Assembly: GCA_044221335.1 (NCBI GenBank)
Contig: JBGAPI010000001.1
Span: 62,001 to 126,000, forward strand
DNA length: 64,000 nt
DNA from: JBGAPI01 sp044221335
GTDB lineage: Bacteria; Pseudomonadota; Gammaproteobacteria; Xanthomonadales; Ahniellaceae
Reading direction: 5' to 3'
Positions 1 to 8,996 of this stretch are shown piece after piece. The first letter of the stretch is position 1. Each line of letters opens with the position of its first letter. The notes under the pieces were generated by a model that was given only the letters and a program-made list of their open reading frames with translations, was not told the origin of the DNA and ran no database searches. Both the position numbers and the translations under genes were made by a program.

Positions 1-2463
1 GTCATTGGCGTAACTGCCGGCGCCGAGTCCGCGCACCGCGATCTCCATCCGTGCGGTGCCGCCGGGCGCAAGTACGCTGTCCGCCGGCCAACGACACCGC
101 GCCAGGTGGCTCGTCGCATCGAGCGACAGGGTCGCGGCTACCCCGTCCCCCGCGAGGCAATCGACGTGCAGGAGGGCGGACCACGGCAGGTTCGACGGCA
201 GCCGGTCGCTGATCTCGACCAGTGGAACCGCCATCGCGGTGGCGTTGGCAACCAGGATCTGCCAGCGGAACGCCCGGCCTTCCTCCAACCGCCCGTCCGG
301 CGCGGACGGGATCCACTTGCGAACGCTGACGACGCCGGCAGGGGGCGGATCGGAGCCGGCGGCCGCGGGCGGCCCGTCGTCGATCAGCACGAGCGCGCGG
401 TCGTTGGGATAAAGACGTGCACCGCCCAGCGGCTCGCCAAGCCGGACCTCGAGCGACCGGGTGCCACGACCGACCGCCAGCGCCCGCGTCGGTATCACGA
501 CGATCCGCTCGCCGTCCTCGCCATCGGCCCAGGCGAGTTCCGCGTCGACCGCCTGGTAGTCGTCCGGCGCGTGCGCGCTGACATCGTGCGTCGTGACCCG
601 CACCGACACCGCGCCGAGGCGACCGCCGATCCTCTGCACGACAAGTCGCGCCCGTTGCCCGCCGCGGACGCTGGCCAGCGCCGGGTCGAAGGCGAGGTCG
701 CCCGCGCCCTTCGCCGCGGGGATCGGCGCGGGCAGGCCGGCGCGCTGGTCGCGCTCGACCGCGTTCGCGACCGCGCGCAGGTCGGCATCGGCGAGTCGTC
801 GGCGCGTGCGCGCGCCGACCGGCGGCCGCCCTGGGTCGCCATGCAGATCGGCGCTTCCGGTCAGCCGGTCCTCGGCGCTCGCCGCGACGACGTTGCCGGC
901 GTCCGGGAACGCCCCGGCCAGCGTGAGGCGCGCCGCGATCTCGTCGAGCACCACCGGATCGACGCGCAGCGACCGTGCCGCGTCGGCATCCAGTCCGTCG
1001 ACCTTCGGATGGCGCGGCGTGCCGAAGACACCCCGCTCGACCGCCGCGGGTCCCGCCAGCGACTCGCGCAGCAGCCGCGCCGTCGGCGAGTCGAAGCAGA
1101 CGTAGCTGTCGCGCTTCTCGCGGCAGCCCCCCTGGCCCGCCGCCTCGCAGTAGCCGCCGACGAGCAGGCAGCTGCCGAGCTCGCGCAGATGGGCGAGGTC
1201 CCATTCCTCCGCGCTGCAGGTCCAGCCCGCAGTGGGCAGGTCGCGCTCGCGCAGCGCCGCGAGGTAGTCCGCCGTGGCCTGGTGAATTCCGCCACCGGCG
1301 TCCGCGATGCCGGCATCGGCGCGGCCGCCGGTGATCGTCTCGAGCGGCGAGGTCAGCGGTCGGTCGAGGGCGCCGTCGGTCCAGGCATCCGGGGTACCCA
1401 GTCCGGTCCAGCTGCCGTGTTCGTCGGCGTGCCCGGCGCGCAGTCGCGCGGCGAGTTCGCTCGCACCCGCCCTGCGGGTGGAGGACCGGTAGGTGGCGAG
1501 CCAGGCCGCGCCGCGATCGGTCGTCGCCTCGCCGCAGCAGTCGGACGCAGCGCCGACGGCCTTCCGACAGGTGTAGGCATGACCGGGAAGCCACTGCGGC
1601 ACCGCCACCCTTGTCGGCGACGTTCCCGTCGGACGCCACGCCCAGTCGTCGACCACGTGCTGGCCGATCGACAGCGCCGCGGTCGCGCGGGCGAGATCGC
1701 CGTTGGGTGCGGCGGTCGGCGTCGAATGGACACAGTCGTCGCCCATGCAGCGGATCGTCGACGTGCAGGCCGACTCGCGCCGGCTCTCGATGTTCGGCGT
1801 CGCGACGACCTCGTCGCAGCGGTACACCCGGCTCTCGGCCACGCAGCGGCCGGTGCGGTCGACCCCGTCCTCGTGGCAACCCCGGCGCTGCAGGCGGCAG
1901 CCCGGCTCGCTCGCGAGAGCGACGCAGGTGTCGACCGGCGGATCGACGAGGACTTCGCAGCTGCGTTCGTGCGTCACGTGGGTCGCGGTCGCACCTGCCG
2001 CGCGATGCACCAGCGTCGCGCGGCAGGCGCCGAGCTCGGCGATCAGCGGACTCGCGGACGCGGCGCCACCCGCGGACACCGCAGCCGCGGCCGCCGTATC
2101 GCCGCGCTGCGCCGCGCTGAGGCTGCGCAATGCCTGTCCGGAATGGGACGGGTCGCGGGCGACCTCGCGCTGGCGCTCCGCCGCCGCCGCTTCCAGCCGC
2201 GCGCGGTCGCCGGCGAGGCCGGACAACGCCGCCGTCGCCTCGGGGCTGCCGCCGGGCACGATCTGGTTCACCGCGATGTCGTCGTCGCCGATCCGGACCG
2301 TGCCCTGCCCGCGCTCACCGCCGCCGACGAGCGGCGGCAGGGGACCACGCTGCAATTGCTCGCTGCCGAGGGCCTGTCCCTCGCGCGCCGCGGCCTGCAT
2401 CGCGTCGTCGGCACGCGCGCCCGTCGCCAGGACCAGCAGCAAGCCCACCATCCATCCGCGCAT
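1..2463 (-). CDS. traN: TraN-like mating-pair stabilisation protein with Calx-beta and DUF11-like domains (3' end beyond window)
   Basis: Read on the minus strand, the frame is open for 821 codons from the ATG at 2463 to the left edge, so the C-terminus is missing. The first 20 or so residues (MRGWMVGLLLVLATGARA) are a clear signal peptide. Residues to about 590 are rich in paired cysteines (for example CRLQRRGCHEDG, CVAESRVYRCD, SDCCGEA), as in TraN, the outer-membrane protein that stabilises mating pairs in F-type conjugation. Residues about 612-697 then read as a Calx-beta repeat ending VLIDD, and about 708-821 resemble a DUF11 repeat (EISDRLPSNLPW). Family TraN proteins usually end without such domains, so this one looks like an extended surface adhesin. 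It lies 60 bp downstream of traU in the same operon. The TraN call is firm from context and composition; the extra domains were assigned by eye. Confidence 0.8.
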   Translation of the reverse strand, partial: MRGWMVGLLLVLATGARADDAMQAAAREGQALGSEQLQRGPLPPLVGGGERGQGTVRIGDDDIAVNQIVPGGSPEATAALSGLAGDRARLEAAAAERQREVARDPSHSGQALRSLSAAQRGDTAAAAAVSAGGAASASPLIAELGACRATLVHRAAGATATHVTHERSCEVLVDPPVDTCVALASEPGCRLQRRGCHEDGVDRTGRCVAESRVYRCDEVVATPNIESRRESACTSTIRCMGDDCVHSTPTAAPNGDLARATAALSIGQHVVDDWAWRPTGTSPTRVAVPQWLPGHAYTCRKAVGAASDCCGEATTDRGAAWLATYRSSTRRAGASELAARLRAGHADEHGSWTGLGTPDAWTDGALDRPLTSPLETITGGRADAGIADAGGGIHQATADYLAALRERDLPTAGWTCSAEEWDLAHLRELGSCLLVGGYCEAAGQGGCREKRDSYVCFDSPTARLLRESLAGPAAVERGVFGTPRHPKVDGLDADAARSLRVDPVVLDEIAARLTLAGAFPDAGNVVAASAEDRLTGSADLHGDPGRPPVGARTRRRLADADLRAVANAVERDQRAGLPAPIPAAKGAGDLAFDPALASVRGGQRARLVVQRIGGRLGAVSVRVTTHDVSAHAPDDYQAVDAELAWADGEDGERIVVIPTRALAVGRGTRSLEVRLGEPLGGARLYPNDRALVLIDDGPPAAAGSDPPPAGVVSVRKWIPSAPDGRLEEGRAFRWQILVANATAMAVPLVEISDRLPSNLPWSALLHVDCLAGDGVAATLSLDATSHLARCRWPADSVLAPGGTARMEIAVRGLGAGSYAND

Positions 2464-2523
2464 AGGAGCCTCCCTGTCGTTCCAAGGGGCGGCGTCCCCT
2501 GCCACCCCGGTCGCGCGCATCGG

Positions 2524-3597
2524 TCAGAAATTCACGCAGCAATCGCGCCAGTTCCAGTCGAGGTAGACGAAGTCCTCGCCGACCGCCGGGCGGTTGCGCC
2601 ATTCGCCCCAGCGGAAGGTGCTCTCGCCGATCCAGTGGTTGCGGTCGCGTTCGGCGTCGGGAAACAGCATCTGCAGCTTGTGCTGGGTTTTCACCAGTGT
2701 CGGCCAGGGATGGGCGCCGCACACCGCGTCCTGGCCGATCGATTTCCAGACCAGGCCGCGACGGCTCAGGGCCGAGAGGAAGCGCGCGGCCGCGAGCGAG
2801 CTGTCGCGGACCGGCGAGCCCTCTGCGACGTGACCGCTCCAGGGATACAACGGACCCCAGCTGCCGGCGCACCAGAACAGCGCGTTGAGCGGTTGCCATG
2901 CACTCGCCGCGGCGGCATCGGCGATGCAGGCGGACTGTGCCGGCAGCGATGCGAACAGCACCGCCTCCGGGTGGGTGTACAGCGCCAGCTCGTCGTTGTT
3001 CCAGCTCGGGTCGAGCTCGGACAGGTAGCTGAGGTCGAAGTCGTCCGACACGGACGTCGTGCACACCGCATCGGCGATCTGGCCGATCATCCGTGCGACC
3101 GGAAAGTCGAACAGGTGGGCGTTGTAGTAGCTGGCCTGGTCATGGCTGCGCGCATGGCCACCGGGACCACCCGTCAGCGCCACGCCGTACTCGGACCGCG
3201 CCGCCTCCGACAGCGACTTGCCTCCCAGCGACGGGCTGCAGAAGGGCTGACGCACGATCTCGACCAGGCGGGTCGGCTGCCACATGCCCTCGGTGACGCC
3301 CTCGGTCGGGTAGCCGAAGTGCCCGGGGCAGGTGCACTCCGACGCCGCTCGGCCCTCGGGCAGGTTGCGCATCGACGGACCGCCGTCGCCGAGCGGCACC
3401 CCGGCGATCGTGATCGGGAAGAAGCAGCTCCAGCACACCGAGGTCAGCGCGCCGCCCTCGAACAGCTTCGCGTCCGGGCAGGTCGGCACCTTCTCGTCGT
3501 CCGCGGCGAACGTGTTCACGCCCGGAATCAGGACCAGTGCAGCGGCGGCCAGGCCTCGCCAGGAGCGGGATCCGGCGCGCGCCGGGGGCGGCATCAT
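2524..3597 (-). CDS. traU: TraU conjugative pilus/mating-pair assembly protein
   Basis: Encodes 357 residues, close to the usual TraU length of about 330. The N-terminus has a signal peptide cleaved near NTFA-ADDEK, placing the protein in the periplasm. Cysteines are abundant (CPDAKLF, CWSCFFP, CTCPGHF, final DCCVNF), as expected for TraU, which needs disulfides and acts in DNA transfer rather than in pilus tip formation. Its ATG (3597) overlaps the TGA of the upstream trbC-traW gene in an ATGA arrangement, so the two are probably translationally coupled. An alternative start is the second ATG, one codon later. The gene sits between traW and traN, the conserved F-type order. Confidence 0.88.
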   Translation of the reverse strand: MMPPPARAGSRSWRGLAAAALVLIPGVNTFAADDEKVPTCPDAKLFEGGALTSVCWSCFFPITIAGVPLGDGGPSMRNLPEGRAASECTCPGHFGYPTEGVTEGMWQPTRLVEIVRQPFCSPSLGGKSLSEAARSEYGVALTGGPGGHARSHDQASYYNAHLFDFPVARMIGQIADAVCTTSVSDDFDLSYLSELDPSWNNDELALYTHPEAVLFASLPAQSACIADAAAASAWQPLNALFWCAGSWGPLYPWSGHVAEGSPVRDSSLAAARFLSALSRRGLVWKSIGQDAVCGAHPWPTLVKTQHKLQMLFPDAERDRNHWIGESTFRWGEWRNRPAVGEDFVYLDWNWRDCCVNF

Positions 3598-4745
3598 CGA
3601 TCGTCTCCGGCAACGAATTCGGACACGACGAACTCGAGGCCGTCGGCCTCGACCATGCTCGGCACCCGTTCGAGCCGGAAGCGCTCGACCAGCTCGGGCC
3701 CGAGCAGGTACACCGGTCGACCGAGTTCACGGCCCAGCGCCGCCAGTCCGACGAAGCCTCGCTGCGCGTCCCAGCGCGTCGTCATCAGCGTGACCCGACG
3801 CTCGCCGGCGGCGCGGATCAGCGCGGACACGGCGGCGCACTGGCGCGCCTCGGTGGCGTCGAACACCAGCAGGCGCTGGGTGAACGGCGCCCGGGCCAGG
3901 GGATTGATCGTCTCGCCGGCGCGCGCGATCGCCCGGCCGTCGGGCGCGACGAGATCCGCGGTCACCACGAACGAAGGATCGATGCGGCGGGCGCGCGCGA
4001 CCGTGGCCGCCGGCAGGATCGGCGCCGCGCGGCGCTGCCAGTAGCGCGACTCGGCATTGCGACGCAGCTGTTCCAGATCCCAGCCGGCGGCGCGCTGCGC
4101 GAGGGCGAGCATCAGATCGGGCTCGACGATCGGCAGCACCTCGCCCAGCGTGCCGAGATCGCCGCGACGGCCGCCGTCGACTTCGCGACGGAGCCAGTCG
4201 GAGTCGATCAGGCCAGCGACTCGGGCGAGCTCGCGCCCGCCGTCCTCGCAGACCAGGGTCGGTACGACGCCGATCCCGGCGGCGGCGAAGCGCGGCGGAT
4301 CCAGCTCGATCGCCGGCGGCCCCGCGCCGGGCTCGGTACGGCCGGACAAGGCGAGCAGGCGGCGACGGAGCTGTCCCAGGGTCTGCTGCGGCGCGAGGCC
4401 GCGCAGTACCACGGTGAGGTCCGGGTGACGGCGCGCCTGCGCGAGCGCGGCGCCGAGCTCGGCCGTCGGCATCGACTGCGAGACGTAGAGGCGGAACCGT
4501 CGACCCGGCCGCGGCGTCGCCGGCACCACCGCAGGATCCGGCAGAGCACCGGCGGCGATCGCCCGGACCGTCTCGCGATCGGCGGGCGCGACTTCGGGCT
4601 GCGCCAACGCGAGCCCGGCATCCACCCAGCGCTGCGGCTCGGCGAGCATCGTGCGTGCCTGGTCGGCGAGCTCGCCGGTCGCATCCTGCGCCGGCGCGGG
4701 CGCGGCGAGCGCGAGCCACGCCAGACCGAACAGGAGGCGCTGCAT
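3594..4745 (-). CDS. traW: TrbC-TraW fusion, pilin assembly protein
   Basis: The 383-residue protein starts at the ATG at 4745, which overlaps the TGA of the upstream peptidase gene (TGATG); another ATG lies two codons upstream. A signal peptide (MQRLLFGLAWLALAAPAPAQ) is followed by a TrbC-like thioredoxin-fold region (residues about 75-185, LYVSQSMPTAELGAAL, later GIGVVPTLV). The C-terminal half (about 205-370) matches TraW (EPDLMLAL, AGETINPLA, RLLVFDATEARQ). In F plasmid these are two separate periplasmic proteins of roughly 210 residues that help pilus assembly; here they form one chain, as in SXT/R27-like systems. The stop codon overlaps the traU start. Confidence 0.85.
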   Translation of the reverse strand: MQRLLFGLAWLALAAPAPAQDATGELADQARTMLAEPQRWVDAGLALAQPEVAPADRETVRAIAAGALPDPAVVPATPRPGRRFRLYVSQSMPTAELGAALAQARRHPDLTVVLRGLAPQQTLGQLRRRLLALSGRTEPGAGPPAIELDPPRFAAAGIGVVPTLVCEDGGRELARVAGLIDSDWLRREVDGGRRGDLGTLGEVLPIVEPDLMLALAQRAAGWDLEQLRRNAESRYWQRRAAPILPAATVARARRIDPSFVVTADLVAPDGRAIARAGETINPLARAPFTQRLLVFDATEARQCAAVSALIRAAGERRVTLMTTRWDAQRGFVGLAALGRELGRPVYLLGPELVERFRLERVPSMVEADGLEFVVSEFVAGDDR

Positions 4746-5239
4746 CACCATAGCGGCGTCGCCTCGCCGATCAGCTGGGAGCGCCTGACCGCGCCGAAGT
4801 AGCGGCTGTCGAACGACGCCGGGTGCTGTCCGAGGACCGCGTATTCGCCGGCGGCGAGAGCGTGCGCGCGGCCGTCGCCACCGGCAGGCGTGCCCACGCG
4901 GGCGACCAGCGTCGGATCGATCCGCCCGCGGTCGACGCCGTTGACGCGGTAGCGACCCTCGCGCACCTGGACGAGGTCTCCGGGCACCCCGATCACCTGC
5001 TTCACCAGCACCGTTCCGTCGGCGATCAGCGGCGCGAGGCCGCGGGCGCGGAAGGCGACGAACGCGAGACGCTGCGGCGCGGTCCGTGACCGATCGATCA
5101 GGAACGCCGTCCACGGCAGGCAGCGGACCTGCTGGCCGTCGATGCCGATCGCGAATCGGCCGGTTCCCCAATCGCAGGCGGCAGCCGCAGCCAGCGTGAC
5201 CAGCAGCAGGCGCGCGAAAATCTCCACGCGGACGTTCAT
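4745..5239 (-). CDS. trhF: Conjugative transfer signal peptidase (S26 family, TraF/TrhF type)
   Basis: A 164-residue protein with one N-terminal membrane segment (RLLLVTLAAAAACDWGTG). A serine-peptidase S26 core follows, with LPWTAFLIDRS near the presumed catalytic serine region and VLVKQVIGVPGDLVQV carrying the typical KRVxGxPGD-type lysine box. The C-terminal YAVLGQHPASFDSRYFG matches the S26 pattern of a loop ending in SxDSRYFG. TraF/TrhF peptidases mature pilin or other Tra proteins in IncP and SXT/R27 systems. The ATG overlaps the trbI stop (ATGA) and the stop overlaps the trbC-traW start, so it lies inside a tightly coupled operon. It is not the thioredoxin-like TraF of F plasmid. Confidence 0.82.
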   Translation of the reverse strand: MNVRVEIFARLLLVTLAAAAACDWGTGRFAIGIDGQQVRCLPWTAFLIDRSRTAPQRLAFVAFRARGLAPLIADGTVLVKQVIGVPGDLVQVREGRYRVNGVDRGRIDPTLVARVGTPAGGDGRAHALAAGEYAVLGQHPASFDSRYFGAVRRSQLIGEATPLW

Positions 5240-5553
5240 GGCTGCACCACCAGCGTCTCCGGGACCGCATCGACGTAGCGGCGGTCGATCACCACGTAGC
5301 CCTCCGCGCGGAGGCGTTCGCTGATCCGGCGGATCTCCGCGATGCCGCTGTCGACACCATCGGCTCCCGAGCGGTTCCGGATGAACGCGAAATGGTCGAT
5401 CACCGCGATCGGTGCGCGATCGGACAGCGCCCGGGCGAGCCGCTGCTCGGCGCGCCGCTCGGCGACGACGGTACAGGCGATGGCGACGCATGGCGGCCAC
5501 AGGGCCAACAGCGCCAGGTGCAGGCGGGTGCCATGAAGGATCCGGCGGCTCAT
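5236..5553 (-). CDS. trbI: TrbI-like F-type conjugation membrane protein
   Basis: A short protein of 105 residues with one N-terminal membrane segment (LALLALWPPCVAIACTVV) and a periplasmic tail containing VIDHFAFIRNR, AEGYVVIDRRYV and VPETLVVQP. F-type TrbI proteins have this size and layout, and their tail carries a similar motif around a predicted phenylalanine-rich segment and the phrase VIDxRYV. The gene follows traC by 3 bp and overlaps the signal peptidase gene, the position of trbI in F-like operons. TrbI influences pilus retraction in F. The assignment rests on size, topology and position more than on strong sequence signatures. Confidence 0.7.
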   Translation of the reverse strand: MSRRILHGTRLHLALLALWPPCVAIACTVVAERRAEQRLARALSDRAPIAVIDHFAFIRNRSGADGVDSGIAEIRRISERLRAEGYVVIDRRYVDAVPETLVVQP

Positions 5554-5556
5554 CGC

Positions 5557-7974
5557 TCAGGCCGCGTCCGGGTGCCGCGCGGCGCGACGGCGTTCGAGCA
5601 GCGCGGCAAGCGCCTGCTCGACCGTCAGTCCCTGGTCGCGCAGGCGCCGGATCTGCGCGACCTCCTCCGCCCGGGTCGAATACAGCAGCTGCGCGAACGG
5701 TGGCACGACCAGACGGCCGACGCCGAGATTGCCCTTGCTGTCGCGCACCAGGATCTCGGAGTACTCGCCCGGCACCGTGGTCAGCGTCTTCAGCAGCGCG
5801 ATGCCGCCGCTGCCGATCGGCAGCCGGCCCTCGCGTTCCGCCGCCGCGATCGACTCGGCGCGCTGCGACAACAGGTAGAAGTTCGCCGAATTCTCGACGA
5901 TCGCCTGCGCGCCGGCGTTGGCGTAGTAGTCCGATACCGACTGGGTGACGGTGATCGTGGCGCCATTGACCTTGCGGCAGCGCCGGTAGCTCGCGGTGAT
6001 GAAGTCCCGCGTCTGGTCGGACGCGAGCAGGTCCCAGGCCTCGTCGATCACCAGCAGCTTGCGCTGCTCGCGGCGGCCCAGGAACATCCGCTGGTTGATC
6101 TGGTAGATGAGCTGCAGCAGCACGACGCGCTGCAGATGGGGGCGGCCCTTCAGCTCCTCCAGTTCGCAGACGATGAACGGCGACTCCGCGTCGAAGCTGT
6201 TGCGGCCGCAGAAGTAGCGGCCGTATTCGCCGGCGCGGCGGAACGGGAACAGCTGCTCGCCGACGTCGCGCAGGCGGCGATCGGGATCGGCGAGCAGCGT
6301 CGTCGCGAGATCGTCGATGCTCATCGCGTTGCCGAGCGCCTCGAAGGTGCCCTTCAGGCAGCGTTTCAGGCCCGCGGTCTGATAGTCGTCGAGCCCGTCC
6401 TGCGGCGCCGCCATCACCGCGACGATGCCGGCCAGCATGTCGGCCTCGTCGTCGTAGCGCTCGACCAGGCTGAAGGGGTTGAGGCAGATCTCGCGTTCCG
6501 GCCGGAACTCGAGGTAGTAGCCACCGAGCAGCTCGCAGGTGTGACGGTAGGAGCCACCGACGTCGATCACCCACGCGCGCGCGCCGGCAGCGAGGAAACT
6601 GGTCAGCAGCTCGTTGGTGAAGAAGGACTTGCCGGCGCCGGACTGGGCGGCGATACAGGCGTTGAAATTGGTGGTCGACTCGAACGGATTGACCTGCATC
6701 AGCTGTCCGTCGCGGGCGATCAGCGCCAGCGCCGGCGTCTCCGCGCCGACCCAGCTGCCCATCAGCGGCAGCAGCGGCAACGCGTGGCGGGTCGCGACGG
6801 TCTTGTACTTCATCAGGTTCGGGATCGCGTCGGGATCGGCGCCGAACGGCAGCATCTGCGGGAACAGCAGGCCGCAGGACAACTCCTCGTGCATCATCTG
6901 CAGGCCGCACTCGCGCAGATAGGTGCGCGCGTTCGACGCCGCGGCCATCGCCGCGTCCGCGTCGGGCGCGAACAGGGCGAGGCTCAGGTAGCACTGCACG
7001 ACACGGTCACCGTCGGCGATCGCCGCGTTGATGAGGTCGAGCGACTCGCGCCGCCAGCGATAGGCCGGGACGAACTTCGCGATCCGCCCTTCGGCCTGGC
7101 GCGTCGCCCATTGCTGGTCGAGCTCGAGCCGGCCGCGCAGGCGCTCGTGGTCCGGGAAATGGAGGTTGACGGTGACGAGGCAGTTCTCGCGGATGCCGCG
7201 CGCGCCGGACATGAAGTCGCCGAGGAAGCGCGCCGCGATGCCGAAATAGCTCGACTCCGGAAGCCGCTTCACGCTCATCAGCGCGACCCGCTGCGCCCGA
7301 TTGCCGAGCCACAGGCCGCGGGCGTCGATCTCGATGCCGCTGTCGGCATCCAGCACCTGTTCGGACAGCAGCACCGAGTCGTCGTATCCGGACAGCGGGC
7401 TGTCGCGCCAGGCGGCATCGTCGCGGGGGTTGAGCAGGGTCTGCATGAAGCGCAGATAGGTCTCGGCGCCGAGCGGGACGAACGCGAGTCCGACCGCGCG
7501 CAGGGTCTGGACGAACGCGAGGCGCAGTTCGGCCACCGCGCGGCGCTGATCCGCGGTCGGCGCATCGGAGCCCGCCGGCACCCGCACCGACAGCACGATC
7601 TGGAGGTTGCGGATGCGGCTGCCGGAGACCCGGTCGATCGCGCGGCGCGTGCCGTCGCGCAGGAATGCGAGCCGCTCGACGGTCATCGTCGACAGCAGCG
7701 GGTGTCGTCCTGCGGCGCGCTGCTCGGCGTAGAGGTACAACGCGCGCTCGATGTCCGGCGAGGCGTAGAGGATGGATTGCAGCAGCGTGCCGGGCGGGTA
7801 GCTCAGGTTCAGCAGTGCGTTCAGCTTCTCCCGCACCGTGTCGCCGCCGCCTGCCAGCGGGCGCAGCAGCACGCCGAAGCCGAGCGCGTCGGGGTGGATC
7901 GTGAACAGCGCGTCTTCCGGTTCGTAGGCCAGCGCCGGAAACCAGCGGGCGCGCAGCTCGGCGGCGGGATTCAT
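5557..7974 (-). CDS. traC: TraC, VirB4-family ATPase of the type IV secretion system
   Basis: The 805-residue length is typical of TraC. The N-terminal half is the VirB4 N domain. The ATPase domain begins after residue 440 with a Walker A motif (AAQSGAGKSFFTNE), followed by Walker B (KLLVIDEAWDLL) and a downstream TVTQSVSDYY segment typical of VirB4/TraC. It energises pilin assembly at the inner membrane. A good Shine-Dalgarno (GGAGG, 6-7 bp from the ATG at 7974) sets the start. It is preceded by the pilin gene with a 25 bp gap and followed at 3 bp by trbI. No frameshift or missing catalytic residue was seen, so this part of the locus looks functional. Confidence 0.93.
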   Translation of the reverse strand: MNPAAELRARWFPALAYEPEDALFTIHPDALGFGVLLRPLAGGGDTVREKLNALLNLSYPPGTLLQSILYASPDIERALYLYAEQRAAGRHPLLSTMTVERLAFLRDGTRRAIDRVSGSRIRNLQIVLSVRVPAGSDAPTADQRRAVAELRLAFVQTLRAVGLAFVPLGAETYLRFMQTLLNPRDDAAWRDSPLSGYDDSVLLSEQVLDADSGIEIDARGLWLGNRAQRVALMSVKRLPESSYFGIAARFLGDFMSGARGIRENCLVTVNLHFPDHERLRGRLELDQQWATRQAEGRIAKFVPAYRWRRESLDLINAAIADGDRVVQCYLSLALFAPDADAAMAAASNARTYLRECGLQMMHEELSCGLLFPQMLPFGADPDAIPNLMKYKTVATRHALPLLPLMGSWVGAETPALALIARDGQLMQVNPFESTTNFNACIAAQSGAGKSFFTNELLTSFLAAGARAWVIDVGGSYRHTCELLGGYYLEFRPEREICLNPFSLVERYDDEADMLAGIVAVMAAPQDGLDDYQTAGLKRCLKGTFEALGNAMSIDDLATTLLADPDRRLRDVGEQLFPFRRAGEYGRYFCGRNSFDAESPFIVCELEELKGRPHLQRVVLLQLIYQINQRMFLGRREQRKLLVIDEAWDLLASDQTRDFITASYRRCRKVNGATITVTQSVSDYYANAGAQAIVENSANFYLLSQRAESIAAAEREGRLPIGSGGIALLKTLTTVPGEYSEILVRDSKGNLGVGRLVVPPFAQLLYSTRAEEVAQIRRLRDQGLTVEQALAALLERRRAARHPDAA

Positions 7975-7999
7975 CGGCGGCCTCCGTGCGACGCGGCCG

Positions 8000-8311
8000 T
8001 CACGGGGCCAGCACGGTGGCGGTCATGATCGACTCGATGACCTTGGGACCGAAGAACAGGAACAGCGCGGCGGCCAGCGCCGGAATCGCCGCGGCGACCG
8101 ATCGCGCCACGACGCCGGCGCCGATGCCGACCAGCAGGAACAGCGTCGCGATCAGCTTGCCGAGACCGCCCTGGGCCCAGCCCTTGACCCGCTCGTAGAC
8201 CTCGTTGAACTCGTCGCCGCCGCCGGTACCGGCCCAGGCGGCGTCGGGCAGCAGCAGGGCCGCGGTCAGCGAGAGGATCAGCGCGAGCATCATCAGGGTG
8301 GTCTTGTTCAC
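8000..8311 (-). CDS. traA: TraA-like conjugative pilin precursor
   Basis: A 103-residue precursor starting at GTG 8311, with AAGGAAG about 6 bp upstream. The first 27 residues form a long leader (LALILSLTAALLLPDAAWA) with a cleavage site AWA-GT. The mature chain of about 76 residues has two hydrophobic stretches (LIATLFLLVGIGAGVVA and AIPALAAALFLFFG) separated by a short loop, the fold of VirB2/TraA pilins. Its position between traV and traC is that of traA in SXT/R27-type operons; in F plasmid the pilin gene lies at the operon head. The call rests on size, topology and context, since pilins diverge quickly. Confidence 0.75.
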   Translation of the reverse strand: MNKTTLMMLALILSLTAALLLPDAAWAGTGGGDEFNEVYERVKGWAQGGLGKLIATLFLLVGIGAGVVARSVAAAIPALAAALFLFFGPKVIESIMTATVLAP

Positions 8312-8363
8312 GGCGTGCTTCCTTGCGGTGGGCGGGATCCTTCCCGGGGCGTTCGAACGGTTG

Positions 8364-8996
8364 CTACTTCCTGGCAGGCGACATCGCGCCGCCGGCGTCG
8401 GGTTGCCCCGACGGCGGCGCCGAGGTGGGGGGCGGGGGATCGGGCCGCGTGGCCGCCGGCGAGAACACCCGCTGCATCACCGTCGTCCCGCGCTGACGCG
8501 CTGGCGATTCCGCCACCAGCCAGCGGCGACCCTCGATCTCGGTGTAGATCCGGGACGCGAGGTGCAGGTCGCCGGCCTCGTCCTCCCACGGCGCGATCCA
8601 GATCCGGAGGACCTGCGCGGCGGTGCGGTAGGGGGTCTCCTCGGGCGCGAGTTCGACCGCGGTCGCCCGGGCGCCGATCTCGACCAGACGGAGGCCGTCG
8701 GCGGCGATCCGGTAGCCGGGATCGACGGCGCGCCGCAGTTCATCGGCACCGACCCCGCGCCCTGCATCGTCCGGAGGTCTCTCCGTCGTCGACGGGGGCG
8801 CCGCCGCAAACGGTGCGCCTCTCCCTGGATCGGTTTCGAGATGCCGACGATCGTCCGTGGCCCGATAGATCGCCGCGGGCGACATGCAGGTCACTCCGGC
8901 CGGATGCGGGCAGGCGAACCTGCCGCCACCGCGGATCGCGCAGGCGGGAAGCGCGAGGACGATCAGCAAGGTCGACAGCGCGGGGCGTTGAGGCAT
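8364..8996 (-). CDS. traV: TraV outer-membrane lipoprotein of the F-type T4SS core
   Basis: The 210-residue product starts at ATG 8996 with CAGGAG 7-8 bp upstream. It has a lipoprotein signal (LLIVLALPAC, lipid-modified Cys19) and, soon after, FACPHPAGVTCMSP, the two-cysteine motif common to TraV. The C-terminus is proline-rich (TRPDPPPPTSAPP). TraV anchors the TraB/TraK core channel in the outer membrane. Normally traB, traK, traE and traL precede it; here the upstream DNA holds a 360 bp gap and then an unrelated thioredoxin-like gene, so TraV has no visible partners in the window. Confidence 0.8.
   Translation of the reverse strand: MPQRPALSTLLIVLALPACAIRGGGRFACPHPAGVTCMSPAAIYRATDDRRHLETDPGRGAPFAAAPPSTTERPPDDAGRGVGADELRRAVDPGYRIAADGLRLVEIGARATAVELAPEETPYRTAAQVLRIWIAPWEDEAGDLHLASRIYTEIEGRRWLVAESPARQRGTTVMQRVFSPAATRPDPPPPTSAPPSGQPDAGGAMSPARK

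Noticed and set aside
106..4044. A very long open plus-strand frame opposite the tra genes
   Set aside because: Antisense to traN, traU and traW with low-complexity Arg/Ala/Gly composition; an effect of high GC on stop-codon frequency.
5392..8028. Long plus-strand frame opposite traC
   Set aside because: Antisense shadow; traC on the minus strand has intact motifs.
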